The position numbers and the translations under genes are program-made. This document shows positions 8,674 to 17,619 of a stretch of DNA of 64,000 nt, in pieces (within the stretch, counting starts at the first letter, position 1; the number at the start of each line of letters is the position of its first letter). Below the pieces are notes generated by a model. The model was given only the letters and a program-made list of their open reading frames with translations. It was not told where the DNA came from and ran no database searches. Source of the DNA: Shewanella marinintestina (GTDB lineage: Bacteria > Pseudomonadota > Gammaproteobacteria > Enterobacterales > Shewanellaceae); assembly GCF_023283845.1 (NCBI RefSeq), contig NZ_JAKILC010000007.1:1-64000 (forward strand). The letters run 5' to 3'.

Positions 8674-9248
8674 CAATGAAGAGTCTGGGGCTTAAAATCG
8701 TCATCGTTAAATACCGCTTTTTGGTAAAGTGTAATCACATGTGTGCTGTCTGCTTGCTGGTGTAAACTTTGCGGATTTAGCCTTAGTGCTTTTTGCTAAC
8801 GCAGCGTGGCGTGGCAAAATATTTAGAGTCAGTTGTTTAATGATATTCATATCAATTCGAATTTTAGTGCAGCAATGAGCATTCTGACTAAAATTAAGCT
8901 GGTATACATTGCCAGCTTTTTTGTGGCCGCTTTTAATAATCAAGCATACCTTGATGACCAATTGGCATAAGTGGCTATCTAAATATGGCTTTCAAGCGGG
9001 TTAAGGTCAGGGATAGAGGATATTTCTTCGTTATCCTTTATTGAGCATGCTGCAACTAAAAGAATTACTGCTACAATAGCGCGCTATAATTTATATCGAT
9101 AGAAAACGACAACTTTTGCTCCAGCTGATTTGGAGCCTTGTCACCATGATTAGATCACTGCAAAGCACGATTTGAGCGCCTTGATAAAGGTATCGAGTCC
9201 TATAGGGAAAACCGCCCTAACCAGCAGTGCATACTTAGGAAAGATACT
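8674..9248. other. Intergenic region upstream of dbpA, no gene supported
   Basis: About 575 bp between yheV and dbpA. An 84-codon frame on the minus strand (8707-8961) has no ribosome site or recognisable family and was not accepted. A stem GCTCCA / TGGAGC (about 9118-9136) lies 110 bp before the dbpA start and could belong to its leader. Nothing else was recognised. Confidence 0.5.
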
Positions 9249-10658
9249 TTGACTCAAACAGTCCCAAATACCGATGCTCAAGCGCCGTTCTCAAGCCTAA
9301 ATCTGAAAGCTGAACTGCTAGATAACCTGAAAACTATGGGTTATGACTCAATGACCCCAATTCAAGCGCAAAGCTTGCCTGCGATCCTTAATGGCGAAGA
9401 CGTTATTGGTCAAGGTAAGACGGGTTCTGGTAAGACTGCTGCGTTTGGTTTGGGCTTATTGCACAAGTTAGACGTTAAACGTTTCCGCATTCAATCTTTG
9501 GTGTTGTGTCCAACGCGTGAGCTTGCAGACCAAGTAGCTAAAGAGATCCGTACGCTAGCACGCGGCATTCATAATATTAAAGTGCTAACACTTTGTGGCG
9601 GTGTGCCTATGGGGCCACAAATTGGTTCTTTAGAGCACGGTGCGCACATTATTGTGGGTACGCCAGGTCGTATTATCGACCACTTAGATCGCGGCCGTTT
9701 AGATCTTGAAAACGTACAGACTTTGGTGCTTGATGAAGCCGACCGTATGCTAGAAATGGGTTTTCAGGTTGAACTTGAAGGCATCATGGAACGTATGCCA
9801 ATCGAACGTCAGACCTTGCTATTTAGTGCGACTTTCCCTGAGCAGATCCAATCTATTGCCGACAAAATCATGTTCAAACCAGTGATGGTGAAAGTGGCAT
9901 CAACGCATGCAACTAGTACCATTGATCAGCACTTCTATGAAGTCGGTAATAACAATGATCGTATGCGCGCGCTTAAATTATTGTTACTGCAGTACCGTCC
10001 AGAAAGTGCGGTAGTATTTTGTAATACTAAGCGCGAAACTAAAGACGTGGCTGCGCAGTTGAAGAACGATGGCTTTAGTGTAGTTGCACTACATGGCGAT
10101 CTTGAGCAGCGCGATCGTGATCAAACCCTACTGCAGTTTGCTAACAAGAGTGTGTCTATCATGGTAGCGACTGACGTTGCTGCCCGTGGTCTTGATATCG
10201 ATGCGCTTGATGCTGTGATCAACTATCACGTGGCTTACGACACTGAAGTGCATATTCACCGTATTGGCCGCACGGGTCGTGCTGGCAGTAAAGGTTCGGC
10301 GCACACTTTCTATAACGATGAAGATGGTTACAAAATTGCGCTACTTGAAGATTATCTAGAGCGTGACATTGTTAATGAAGCACTTCCGTCTGAGCATTTG
10401 TTAGATACTTTCCCGGTACAGCCTGTTATGACTACCTTGCAAATTGATGGTGGTAAAAAGCAGAAATTACGTCCAGGTGATATCTTAGGTGCCTTGACTG
10501 GTGAAGATGGCATTCAAGGTAGCGAAGTAGGTAAGATTAAAATTACTGATATGCGAGCTTATGTTGCAGTTAACCGTAAGGTGGCTAAAAAGGCATTGCA
10601 TAAAATTACTAACGGCAAGTTAAAAGGTCGTTCATACCGTGCATGGGAATTGCGTTAA
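9249..10658 (+). CDS. dbpA: ATP-dependent RNA helicase DbpA
   Basis: A 469-residue DEAD-box helicase of the DbpA type, which acts in 50S ribosome assembly and binds hairpin 92 of 23S rRNA through its C-terminal domain. Visible motifs: Q motif region (MTPIQAQ), GSGKT at about residues 57-61, PTRELA, DEAD at about 162, SAT at about 195, and HRIGRTGR at about 336. The last 75 residues (LRPGDILGALTGEDGIQGSEVGKIKI, then AYVAVNR) form the DbpA-specific RNA-binding domain. The start is a TTG at 9249 preceded by AGGAAAGATAC; no nearer ATG fits the family N-terminus. It converges on rhlE, with a bidirectional terminator between them. Confidence 0.95.
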   Translation: MTQTVPNTDAQAPFSSLNLKAELLDNLKTMGYDSMTPIQAQSLPAILNGEDVIGQGKTGSGKTAAFGLGLLHKLDVKRFRIQSLVLCPTRELADQVAKEIRTLARGIHNIKVLTLCGGVPMGPQIGSLEHGAHIIVGTPGRIIDHLDRGRLDLENVQTLVLDEADRMLEMGFQVELEGIMERMPIERQTLLFSATFPEQIQSIADKIMFKPVMVKVASTHATSTIDQHFYEVGNNNDRMRALKLLLLQYRPESAVVFCNTKRETKDVAAQLKNDGFSVVALHGDLEQRDRDQTLLQFANKSVSIMVATDVAARGLDIDALDAVINYHVAYDTEVHIHRIGRTGRAGSKGSAHTFYNDEDGYKIALLEDYLERDIVNEALPSEHLLDTFPVQPVMTTLQIDGGKKQKLRPGDILGALTGEDGIQGSEVGKIKITDMRAYVAVNRKVAKKALHKITNGKLKGRSYRAWELR

Positions 10659-10726
10659 CTCGTATTCTTTGTTTTTGGAGTAAGTAATTAGATTTTATTT
10701 ACTCCGAAAATGGCCATTGTTGGCAT

Positions 10727-10757
10727 AAAAAAAGCAGCGTATAAACGCTGCTTTTTT
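10727..10757. terminator. Terminator between dbpA and rhlE
   Basis: Stem AAGCAGCGT / ACGCTGCTT with a 4-base loop, flanked by an A run on one side and a T run on the other, so it can work from both strands between two converging helicase genes. Confidence 0.9.
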
Positions 10758-10888
10758 TATGCCTGGAGCATTTATGCCAAGGCCCATGGATGGTTAGCCT
10801 TGGTTTTGTGTCTAGAGCACTTATGCCAATAACCACAAGTGGTTTTTGGCAAAGATATAATCGAGCTCAAGCAATATTAGGCGCTTGC

Positions 10889-12448
10889 TTAGCTGTTTTG
10901 GCTAGGCTTATTGGCTGTACGATTGCCATTACTTGCTCTATTTGGGTTCGGTCTGCGTTGTCCTGTTGGCTTGCTGTGGCTGCGTTCTGGACCGTTGCCG
11001 TTTGCAGTTGCGTTGCCGTTAGCTGCATTCGGTCTACGCTGACGTCTAGGCTTGCTTGGTTGTGAATCACCGTTTTGCTGGTGGCCACGAGCCATTTCAC
11101 CACTACGTTGGCCATCCTTGTGCTCTACTTTAGCAGCATTATTTTGACCATTGCCTTGGCGACGCGGGTTAGCTGACTTATTGCTAGCTCCGCCTGAGTT
11201 TGCGCCTTTATTTGGACTACGCGATCGACCATTACCACGACTTTGGTTACCACCATTACGCGGACCTTTATTCTGGCCATGAGATTTACCGGTTAAGTCT
11301 GTTTCAGGTAAGTGATAAGTTGGCTCAAAGCCTTCGATTACGCGGCGTTCTAAGTTCTGTTTAATCAGTAACTCAATGTCACGCAAAAGTTTAATTTCTT
11401 CATCGCCAACAAGTGATACTGCATGGCCTGATGCCCCAGCGCGACCAGTACGGCCAATACGATGTACATAATCCTCTGGCACGTTTGGTAAATCAAAGTT
11501 AACCACTTGCGGTAGTTGGTCTATATCAAGGCCACGTGCGGCAATATCAGTCGCCACAAGTACGCGAATTGCACCACTCTTAAAATCGGCTAGAGCTTTC
11601 GTTCTTGCGCCTTGGCTCTTATTACCGTGAATCGCAGCAGCAGTAATATCTTTTGCTTCAAGGTTTTTAGCAAGACGGTTAGCACCATGTTTAGTGCGGC
11701 TAAATACCAATACTTGTTGCCAGTTATTTTGCTTAATCAGTTTGACTAAAACTGCTGCTTTTTGGCCTTTATCAACAGGGCAGATCCACTGCTGTACAGT
11801 ATTAGCTGTCGCGTTACGCGGTGTAACAGAGATCTCAACTGGGTTGTTCACTAAGCCTTTGGCAAGCTGGCGAATATCATCAGAGAAGGTTGCTGAAAAC
11901 ATCAAGTTTTGGCGCTTTGCTGGCAAGATAGCTAAGATTTTTTTAATGTCATGAATAAAGCCCATATCTAGCATTCGGTCGGCTTCATCAAGAACAAGTA
12001 CTTCAAGCTGACTAAAGCTCAGAGCACGTTGATTATATAGATCGAGTAAACGACCTGGAGTCGCTACCAGAATATCAACCCCGCGGTTAAGTTTAGTGAT
12101 CTGTGGACCAATGCCAACCCCACCAAATACTACAGCTGATTTAAGCGGTAAATTCTTACCGTAAGTTTCAACGCTTTCACCAACTTGAGCAGCTAGTTCA
12201 CGAGTTGGAGTTAGCACTAATGCGCGCACTTGTTTAGCCGGGGCTTTGGTGCCTTTTGAAAGTAGCTCTAGCAATGGCAGAGTAAAACCTGCTGTTTTAC
12301 CTGTACCAGTTTGCGCAGCGGCCATCACGTCCTTTCCTTCCAATACGGCAGGAATTGCTTGTGCCTGGATAGGTGAAGGAGTGTCATAACCTTTATTGGC
12401 AACGGCTTTCAAAATTTGGGCTGATAAGCCCAGTGAGGCAAAACTCAT
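10889..12448 (-). CDS. rhlE: DEAD-box RNA helicase RhlE
   Basis: A 519-residue helicase matching the RhlE subgroup from its first residue ([16 protein letters not shown]). Motifs: AQTGTGKT at residues 45-52, [19 protein letters not shown] near residue 155, SATFSDD, and [10 protein letters not shown] near residue 330. The conserved core ends near residue 375. It is followed by about 140 residues of low-complexity tail rich in Asn, Gly, Arg, Ser and Lys, with no fixed fold expected; such basic tails add RNA affinity in RhlE-type helicases. E. coli RhlE is linked to rRNA maturation and cold adaptation. A long leader precedes it. Another frame inside the tail region is an artefact of the repetitive composition. 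Confidence 0.93.
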   Translation of the reverse strand: MSFASLGLSAQILKAVANKGYDTPSPIQAQAIPAVLEGKDVMAAAQTGTGKTAGFTLPLLELLSKGTKAPAKQVRALVLTPTRELAAQVGESVETYGKNLPLKSAVVFGGVGIGPQITKLNRGVDILVATPGRLLDLYNQRALSFSQLEVLVLDEADRMLDMGFIHDIKKILAILPAKRQNLMFSATFSDDIRQLAKGLVNNPVEISVTPRNATANTVQQWICPVDKGQKAAVLVKLIKQNNWQQVLVFSRTKHGANRLAKNLEAKDITAAAIHGNKSQGARTKALADFKSGAIRVLVATDIAARGLDIDQLPQVVNFDLPNVPEDYVHRIGRTGRAGASGHAVSLVGDEEIKLLRDIELLIKQNLERRVIEGFEPTYHLPETDLTGKSHGQNKGPRNGGNQSRGNGRSRSPNKGANSGGASNKSANPRRQGNGQNNAAKVEHKDGQRSGEMARGHQQNGDSQPSKPRRQRRPNAANGNATANGNGPERSHSKPTGQRRPNPNRASNGNRTANKPSQNS

Positions 12449-12860
12449 AGATAGGTCTCATTTCGGCTGCGGAATAGACGTTAAAGTGCGACTGGCAGCG
12501 GTTTCAGGGGGCCTGCAGATGCTGGCGGCCGTGCAGCTTACAGGATCTGCCTAAAAAGCGCTAATTATTAAACAATCAACCGCTAAATAAACGGTCTTGC
12601 TAGCGTTGTCGCTTAACTCCACTGAGTATGGCAGTTAAATAAGAACTAGGGGGGTATTAGCAACTGAAATGGAGCTGATTGATCATTGTCAGCAGGATAA
12701 ATTGACTAATTTGGTAAAAAACTATCGATTGTGTGATTTTTAGTCGATTAAAAGATGTTGTATCGGCGCTGCATGTGTTAATCTCGCGCCCCTGAAAGTT
12801 CATCTACCGATTTTCACCAGTAAATCTAGGTATACATCATACCTAACTCGGCGACTTGTC
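12449..12860. other. Intergenic region between rhlE and the DUF3565 gene
   Basis: A 412-bp spacer holding the divergent promoters. The rhlE-proximal half is GC-rich with several small inverted repeats and could form a structured leader, as is common for cold-regulated helicases; this is inference only. No gene was recognised. Confidence 0.4.
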
Positions 12861-13061
12861 ATGCAGCAACCTATCATTAGTTATCATAAAGATGATGAAG
12901 ACCATTGGGTTGCGAATTTGTCTTGCGGTCATACGCAACATGTTCGCCATCGTCCTCCATGGGAGCGACGAGACTGGGTGACTAGCCAGCAAGGCAGAGA
13001 TGCCATGCTTGGTTATAATCTGGAGTGTAAGCTGTGTGAACTCAATTCGGAAGTGGAATAA
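12861..13061 (+). CDS. DUF3565 domain protein
   Basis: A 66-residue protein with the DUF3565 signature: WVANLSCGHTQHVRHRPPW followed by RDWV and a C-terminal CKLC. The Cys and His pairs (CGH, HVRH, CKLC) suggest a small metal-binding fold, but this is inferred from residue pattern. The family function is unknown. The protein has no signal or membrane segment. It is monocistronic, with about 190 bp before the next gene. Confidence 0.85.
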   Translation: MQQPIISYHKDDEDHWVANLSCGHTQHVRHRPPWERRDWVTSQQGRDAMLGYNLECKLCELNSEVE

Positions 13062-13254
13062 ATCGTGTAGTGATTTAGGTGATCATTACAGAGCGATTTA
13101 GAAACAGAATTATGAACGTGAGAGTGATACTTAGAGTGTTGGTCTTGCGTATTGATTGAGCTATAAATAGCCTTGGCTGATATCTTTAACTGGGTATCGC
13201 ACAAATAGTGTATTTGGCTCAAGTATTAGCATTATTGTTAGGATAAAAAGTAAC

Positions 13255-13596
13255 ATGACACAAACTAAGAAGTATGATTTTCGCGTAGTAGCAGATGGCG
13301 CAACTTGGACTGGCCAAATCACTCGTCGTCAAACAGCAAGAAAGATTGTTGTTTCTAAAGCTAAGAAAGGTTTTGCGACTGAAGCTGAAGCACAAGCTTG
13401 GGGCGAAACTGAACTTAAATCATTCTTAGAGAATTTGATTAAGCGTAATGAGCGTAAAGCTAAGGCGCGTGAAGAGCGTAACGAAGCTGCTGACGCTAAA
13501 GAACTTGCTGCTGATGCATGGCGCAATGCGCGTCCAAGCAAATCATCAGATTTCGATGAAGATAACCTAGATTATGAGTCTGACTCAGAAGGTTAA
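13255..13596 (+). CDS. DUF3622 domain protein
   Basis: A 113-residue highly charged protein. The N-terminal 60 residues (YDFRVVADGATWTGQITRRQTARKIVVSKAKKGFATEAEAQAWGE pattern, seen in pieces) fit the DUF3622 family of marine gammaproteobacteria. The second half is a Lys/Arg/Glu/Ala-rich probable helix ending in an acidic tail. No catalytic motif is visible and the function is unknown. The start ATG at 13255 follows TAGGATAAAAAGTAAC. A rho-independent terminator follows 50 bp after the stop. Confidence 0.8.
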   Translation: MTQTKKYDFRVVADGATWTGQITRRQTARKIVVSKAKKGFATEAEAQAWGETELKSFLENLIKRNERKAKAREERNEAADAKELAADAWRNARPSKSSDFDEDNLDYESDSEG

Positions 13597-13645
13597 TCTT
13601 GCGCAGCAAATCTAATTTGTTTTAGCGATAGCTAAATAAATTGAG

Positions 13646-13680
13646 AAACCGCAGTAAGCCTAGCTTAGTGCGGTTTTTTT
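13646..13680 (+). terminator. Intrinsic terminator after the DUF3622 gene
   Basis: AAACCGCA pairs with TGCGGTTT across an AG-rich loop that can itself fold (AAGCCTAGCTT), followed by seven T. Confidence 0.85.
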
Positions 13681-13725
13681 ATGTATAGGATTTGCTGAGC
13701 TGCTTGTTTTATAAACCGTGATTTA

Positions 13726-13739
13726 TTGATCTAGCTCAA
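13726..13739 (+). promoter_or_regulatory. FNR/EtrA-like box upstream of cydDC
   Basis: TTGATCTAGCTCAA matches the FNR consensus TTGAT-N4-ATCAA at nine of ten defined positions. It lies about 210 bp before the cydD start, so a distal activator position or an upstream transcription start would be needed. Regulation of bd-oxidase functions by FNR-type proteins is well known in gammaproteobacteria; its action on this promoter is inferred. Confidence 0.45.
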
Positions 13740-13951
13740 TTTTTGTGAGTCCGATAACATTTACTGCATTGATGTTTTATTCTGCTATTAATGCCTGCGA
13801 TACTGAGGGAATGCATTCGTGTTTTACTCGCCTTGCGTAAACTAAATAGATTGAACTTACGCTAGTCGATAAAGTCTTTAAAATATGTTTTTGCTCAAGT
13901 TAGATGCGCAGCATCCAACTTATCCTCTTGTTGTCGTTAGTCTGGAATCAC

Positions 13952-15760
13952 ATGGATAAAACAGTAGAAAAAAAGCTTACTAAATGGCTGAAGCTGCAAA
14001 AGAAAGCGTGTGGCTTTTATTTAAATTTGTCGGTTTTTTTCGGTGTATTAACCGGGCTAAGCTTAATGTGCCAAGCATGGCTTATTGCCACTGTACTGCA
14101 AGGCATTATTATTGATGAGTTACCCAAGAGTGATTTCATTAATCACTTTTGGGCATTGCTTGGATTAACAGTGGTCCGCGGCGTACTAGCGTTTGCCCGA
14201 GAACGCGCCAGTTTTCAAGCTGGTGCCAAACTCAGAGTTGAAATGCGCGCCGCGGTATTAGATAAATTAGCGCTGCTTGGGCCTGCATTTATTAAAGGTA
14301 AACCGGCAGGCAGTTGGGCCAGCATAGTGCTGGAACAAATAGAAGATCTGCAAGATTTCTACGCTCGTTACTTACCACAAGTCGTATTGGCTGGTTTTAT
14401 TCCATTAATTATCTTAGTTGCGGTTTTCCCTATTAATTGGGCGGCAGGATTAATTTTGCTGGCTACAGCGCCGCTTATCCCGATGTTTATGATTTTAGTG
14501 GGTATGGGGGCAGCCGACGCTAACCGTAAAAACTTTAGTGCGTTAGCCCGTTTAAGTGGCCACTTTATGGATAGACTGAAAGGCTTATCAACGCTGAAGC
14601 TGTTTAATCAAGGTGAGAAAGAAGCCAGAGTTATCCGCAAAGCCTCAGAAGAGTTCCGTGAGCGCACTATGGCTGTATTGCGTATGGCATTTTTAAGCTC
14701 GGCAGTATTAGAGTTTTTTGCTGCTGTTTCGATAGCTGTTATGGCAGTTTACTTTGGTTTTAGCTACTTACATCATCTGGACTTTGGCCATTACGGCGTA
14801 TCAATTAGTTTATTCACAGGTCTTTTTGTACTTATTTTAGCACCCGAGTTTTACCAACCACTGAGAGATATGGGAACCCACTATCACGCTAAGGCGCAAG
14901 CGATTGGTGCGGCAGAAGAGTTAATGGCATTACTTGATCACCCAACAGAGCAGTTTGGTGGCGAGAAGCAATTGAACGGAGATCTCGACATCATAGCTAA
15001 GGATTTATCTGTTTATAGCTTAGATGGCAGTCTATTACTGGGGCCGGTGAGTTTTCAGATTAAAGCCAATGAACATGTGGCAATAGTAGGCCCTAGCGGC
15101 GCAGGTAAAACTAGCTTACTGAATGCGCTACTGGGTTTTTTACCTTACAAAGGTCAGTTAAGTATTGCCGGTACCGAGCTTAAAGAGTTGTCGCTTATCG
15201 ATTGGCGCAAACATCTTGCTTGGTTAGGGCAAGAGCCGCAGCTTTTTCATGGCACCTTGCGTGACAATATTGCCATGGGGCGCAGTTTATCTGACGACGA
15301 TATTTTAACCTTGTTGGAACAAGCGCAGATTTTAGATTTTGTGGAGCAGTTGCCATTAGGCTTATCTCATCCAGTCCAAGAACAAACTGCCGGGTTATCG
15401 GTAGGGCAGGCGCAGCGAATCGCATTAGCAAGGGCGCTTGCTCAGCAAGCTTCGTTATTTGTACTCGATGAACCGACCGCCAGTTTAGACAGCTTGAGCG
15501 AGCAAGCGGTGCAAGCAACATTAACCGCAGCAATGCAAGGGAATGCTTGTATTATGGTTACCCACAGACTCGAAAACTTAAGCGCCATGGATAAAATATT
15601 TGTCATTGATAAAGGCGCGTTAGTGCAGCAGGGCTGTTATCAGCAATTAGTGGCACAAGAGGGCACCTTTAAGCAGATGCTGGATGAAGTCTGCAGTGTT
15701 AGCGAGTTTGATCTTAAACTTGTGCCGCAAACAAATAATCAGTCAGAAGGGGATAAGTAA
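13952..15760 (+). CDS. cydD: Heterodimeric ABC transporter subunit CydD
   Basis: Half of the CydDC exporter in the inner membrane, which moves thiols/heme-related cargo and is required to assemble cytochrome bd oxidase. The 602-residue protein has an N-terminal six-helix membrane domain (to about residue 320) and a nucleotide-binding domain with GPSGAGKTS near residue 380, an LSVGQAQR signature near 483 and LFVLDEPTASLD near 503. The frame is open 16 codons upstream; the ATG at 13952 (MDKTVEKKL) is preferred because the upstream residues are unlike the family and GGA lies just upstream of this ATG. Its stop overlaps the cydC start (TAATG), so the two are translationally coupled. The cydAB oxidase genes are not in this window. 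Confidence 0.93.
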   Translation: MDKTVEKKLTKWLKLQKKACGFYLNLSVFFGVLTGLSLMCQAWLIATVLQGIIIDELPKSDFINHFWALLGLTVVRGVLAFARERASFQAGAKLRVEMRAAVLDKLALLGPAFIKGKPAGSWASIVLEQIEDLQDFYARYLPQVVLAGFIPLIILVAVFPINWAAGLILLATAPLIPMFMILVGMGAADANRKNFSALARLSGHFMDRLKGLSTLKLFNQGEKEARVIRKASEEFRERTMAVLRMAFLSSAVLEFFAAVSIAVMAVYFGFSYLHHLDFGHYGVSISLFTGLFVLILAPEFYQPLRDMGTHYHAKAQAIGAAEELMALLDHPTEQFGGEKQLNGDLDIIAKDLSVYSLDGSLLLGPVSFQIKANEHVAIVGPSGAGKTSLLNALLGFLPYKGQLSIAGTELKELSLIDWRKHLAWLGQEPQLFHGTLRDNIAMGRSLSDDDILTLLEQAQILDFVEQLPLGLSHPVQEQTAGLSVGQAQRIALARALAQQASLFVLDEPTASLDSLSEQAVQATLTAAMQGNACIMVTHRLENLSAMDKIFVIDKGALVQQGCYQQLVAQEGTFKQMLDEVCSVSEFDLKLVPQTNNQSEGDK

Positions 15761-17499
15761 TGAGAGCACTATTTCCCTATATAAAACGCTTTAAAAGCCA
15801 AGCATTTATGATGTTCATCGGTTTGTTTTTGAGCGTTACAACCTTGATGGCAGGCATAGGTTTGCTGTCGTTATCTGGCTGGTTCTTATCGGCAACAGCG
15901 GTTGCAGGTTTAACCGTTTTGGCCGCGCAAACCTTTAACTATTTTACGCCAGCTGGTGGAGTGCGATTTTTATCGATTGTACGTACAGCAAGTCGCTACG
16001 GTGAGCGCTTAGCAACTCATGAGGCAACTTTTAGTTTATTAACTGATTTACGCTGCTGGGTATGGAACAAGTTACTGCCGTTAAGTGCAAAGAACCTGCA
16101 AGGGGTGCGTCAGGGCGATCTGCTAAACCGCTTGGTTGCCGATATTGATACGTTAGATCATCTGTACTTGCGTTTAATTACGCCGCTTGCTGCATCACTA
16201 CTAATGATGTTGGTGCTTTACTTCTTTGTTGGTCACTTTGACCCTGAGCTTGCTCGTACATTGTGTAGCGTGTTGTTAGCTATATGGATCTTACTACCGA
16301 CGACCTTCTATTTTCTTGGCCGCAAGCCTGGAATGGCACAGCTAGAGACTAAGCGCCTATTTAGGGTGCAGTTACTTGAATATATTCAAGGCCAAGCTGA
16401 GCTTACCTTGTTTGGTGCACAAAAAGCGTATCGCTTACGCTTAGAGAAAGCTCAGCGCGCGATGATAAATAGTCAGAATGCGATGAACCGTGTCACCGCG
16501 CTTAGCCAAGCGTGTTTGATTCTCTGCCATGGTTTTGCCGTCTTGTTGATGCTGTATCTTGCGGCGTCAGGTGTTGGCAGCGCTGTGCCGCCAGGTCCAA
16601 GACTGGCGATGATTGTATTTTTAACTATGGCGACGATTGAGATGATGATGCCGCTAGCGGGTGCCTTTCAGCATTTATCTGCATGTAGCTCTGCAGCGAC
16701 TCGACTCAATGAAGTGGTTGAGCAGGCACCAAGTGTGACTTTTGGCGAAGGACAATGTGCTGACGTTAGCCTTGGTTGTGTTAGCTTTAAAGATATCGAA
16801 TTTGGCTATAGCGAACAGCAAAGCGTATTGAAAGGGCTAAACCTTGAGATCGCAGCAGGTAAAAAAGTAGCGCTGCTCGGACAAACTGGTTGTGGTAAGT
16901 CGAGCTTATTATCGCTGTTAACCCGAGAGTGGTTGCCTAATAGCGGGCAAGTTAGTATCGATGGCTGTGATGCTAGCCAATACTCAGAGCTACAACTGCG
17001 TCAGTCGATGTCGGTGGTAAGTCAGCGTATTTACCTATTTAGTGGCACACTGCGTGAGAATCTTGCCTTAGCTATTAACGGTGCAACCCGTAAAGATGAT
17101 GACAAGTTGATTGCGGTATTACGCAAAGTCGGTCTTGAGAGTTTATTACAGGGTAGTAAACCGCTGGACGCTTGGTTAGGTGAAGGCGGACGTCAGTTAT
17201 CTGGTGGTGAGCAGCGCCGTATTGGTGTTGCCAGAGCCTTACTGCGCGATGCTCCTATCTTATTATTAGATGAACCAACCGAAGGCTTAGATAAGCGTAC
17301 AGAGCGCGATATTTTGCGTTTATTATTTGAATTTGCAGCTGATAAAACCATGTTGATGATTAGCCATCGCCTTACCGCGATGAATCAAATGGATAGTATT
17401 CACTTAATGGAGCAAGGTGCGATTCGCGCGAGCGGCACTCATAGAGAGTTACTTGAGAGTGATGCCTATTATGCCAGCTTGTTTAAGCGTTTAAGTTAA
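15760..17499 (+). CDS. cydC: Heterodimeric ABC transporter subunit CydC
   Basis: The partner of CydD, 579 residues, with a six-helix membrane domain followed by an ATPase domain: LGQTGCGKSS near residue 373, LSGGEQRR near 481, ILLLDEPTEGLD near 499 and the H-loop ISHRL near 534. The N-terminal part (GLLSLSGWFLSATAVAG) and the VRFLSIVRTASRYGERLATHEATF stretch are typical of CydC. Its start codon overlaps the cydD stop, and a strong terminator follows 65 bp after its own stop, so cydDC is a two-gene operon here. Confidence 0.94.
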   Translation: MRALFPYIKRFKSQAFMMFIGLFLSVTTLMAGIGLLSLSGWFLSATAVAGLTVLAAQTFNYFTPAGGVRFLSIVRTASRYGERLATHEATFSLLTDLRCWVWNKLLPLSAKNLQGVRQGDLLNRLVADIDTLDHLYLRLITPLAASLLMMLVLYFFVGHFDPELARTLCSVLLAIWILLPTTFYFLGRKPGMAQLETKRLFRVQLLEYIQGQAELTLFGAQKAYRLRLEKAQRAMINSQNAMNRVTALSQACLILCHGFAVLLMLYLAASGVGSAVPPGPRLAMIVFLTMATIEMMMPLAGAFQHLSACSSAATRLNEVVEQAPSVTFGEGQCADVSLGCVSFKDIEFGYSEQQSVLKGLNLEIAAGKKVALLGQTGCGKSSLLSLLTREWLPNSGQVSIDGCDASQYSELQLRQSMSVVSQRIYLFSGTLRENLALAINGATRKDDDKLIAVLRKVGLESLLQGSKPLDAWLGEGGRQLSGGEQRRIGVARALLRDAPILLLDEPTEGLDKRTERDILRLLFEFAADKTMLMISHRLTAMNQMDSIHLMEQGAIRASGTHRELLESDAYYASLFKRLS

Positions 17500-17564
17500 C
17501 GAGTCGTTGGCTACGGGCTGTAATGCTGCATAAATTTAGCTCAGGCTACTCGTTAATTAACAGC

Positions 17565-17592
17565 AAAAAGCCCAGTTAAACTGGGCTTTTTA
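17565..17592. terminator. Terminator between cydC and the chemoreceptor gene
   Basis: AAAAAGCCCAGTT / AACTGGGCTTTTT perfect inverted repeat with a minimal loop. It can terminate both the converging cydDC and chemoreceptor transcripts. Confidence 0.92.
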
Positions 17593-17619
17593 TTCGTTAG
17601 CATTGACTGTGAGTAAACG

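Noticed and set aside
8707..8961. 84-codon frame on the minus strand before dbpA
   Set aside because: No ribosome site, no family, composition unlike a protein.
10790..11115. Frames inside the rhlE 3' end
   Set aside because: Artefacts of the repetitive Asn/Gly/Arg-rich tail of RhlE read in other frames.
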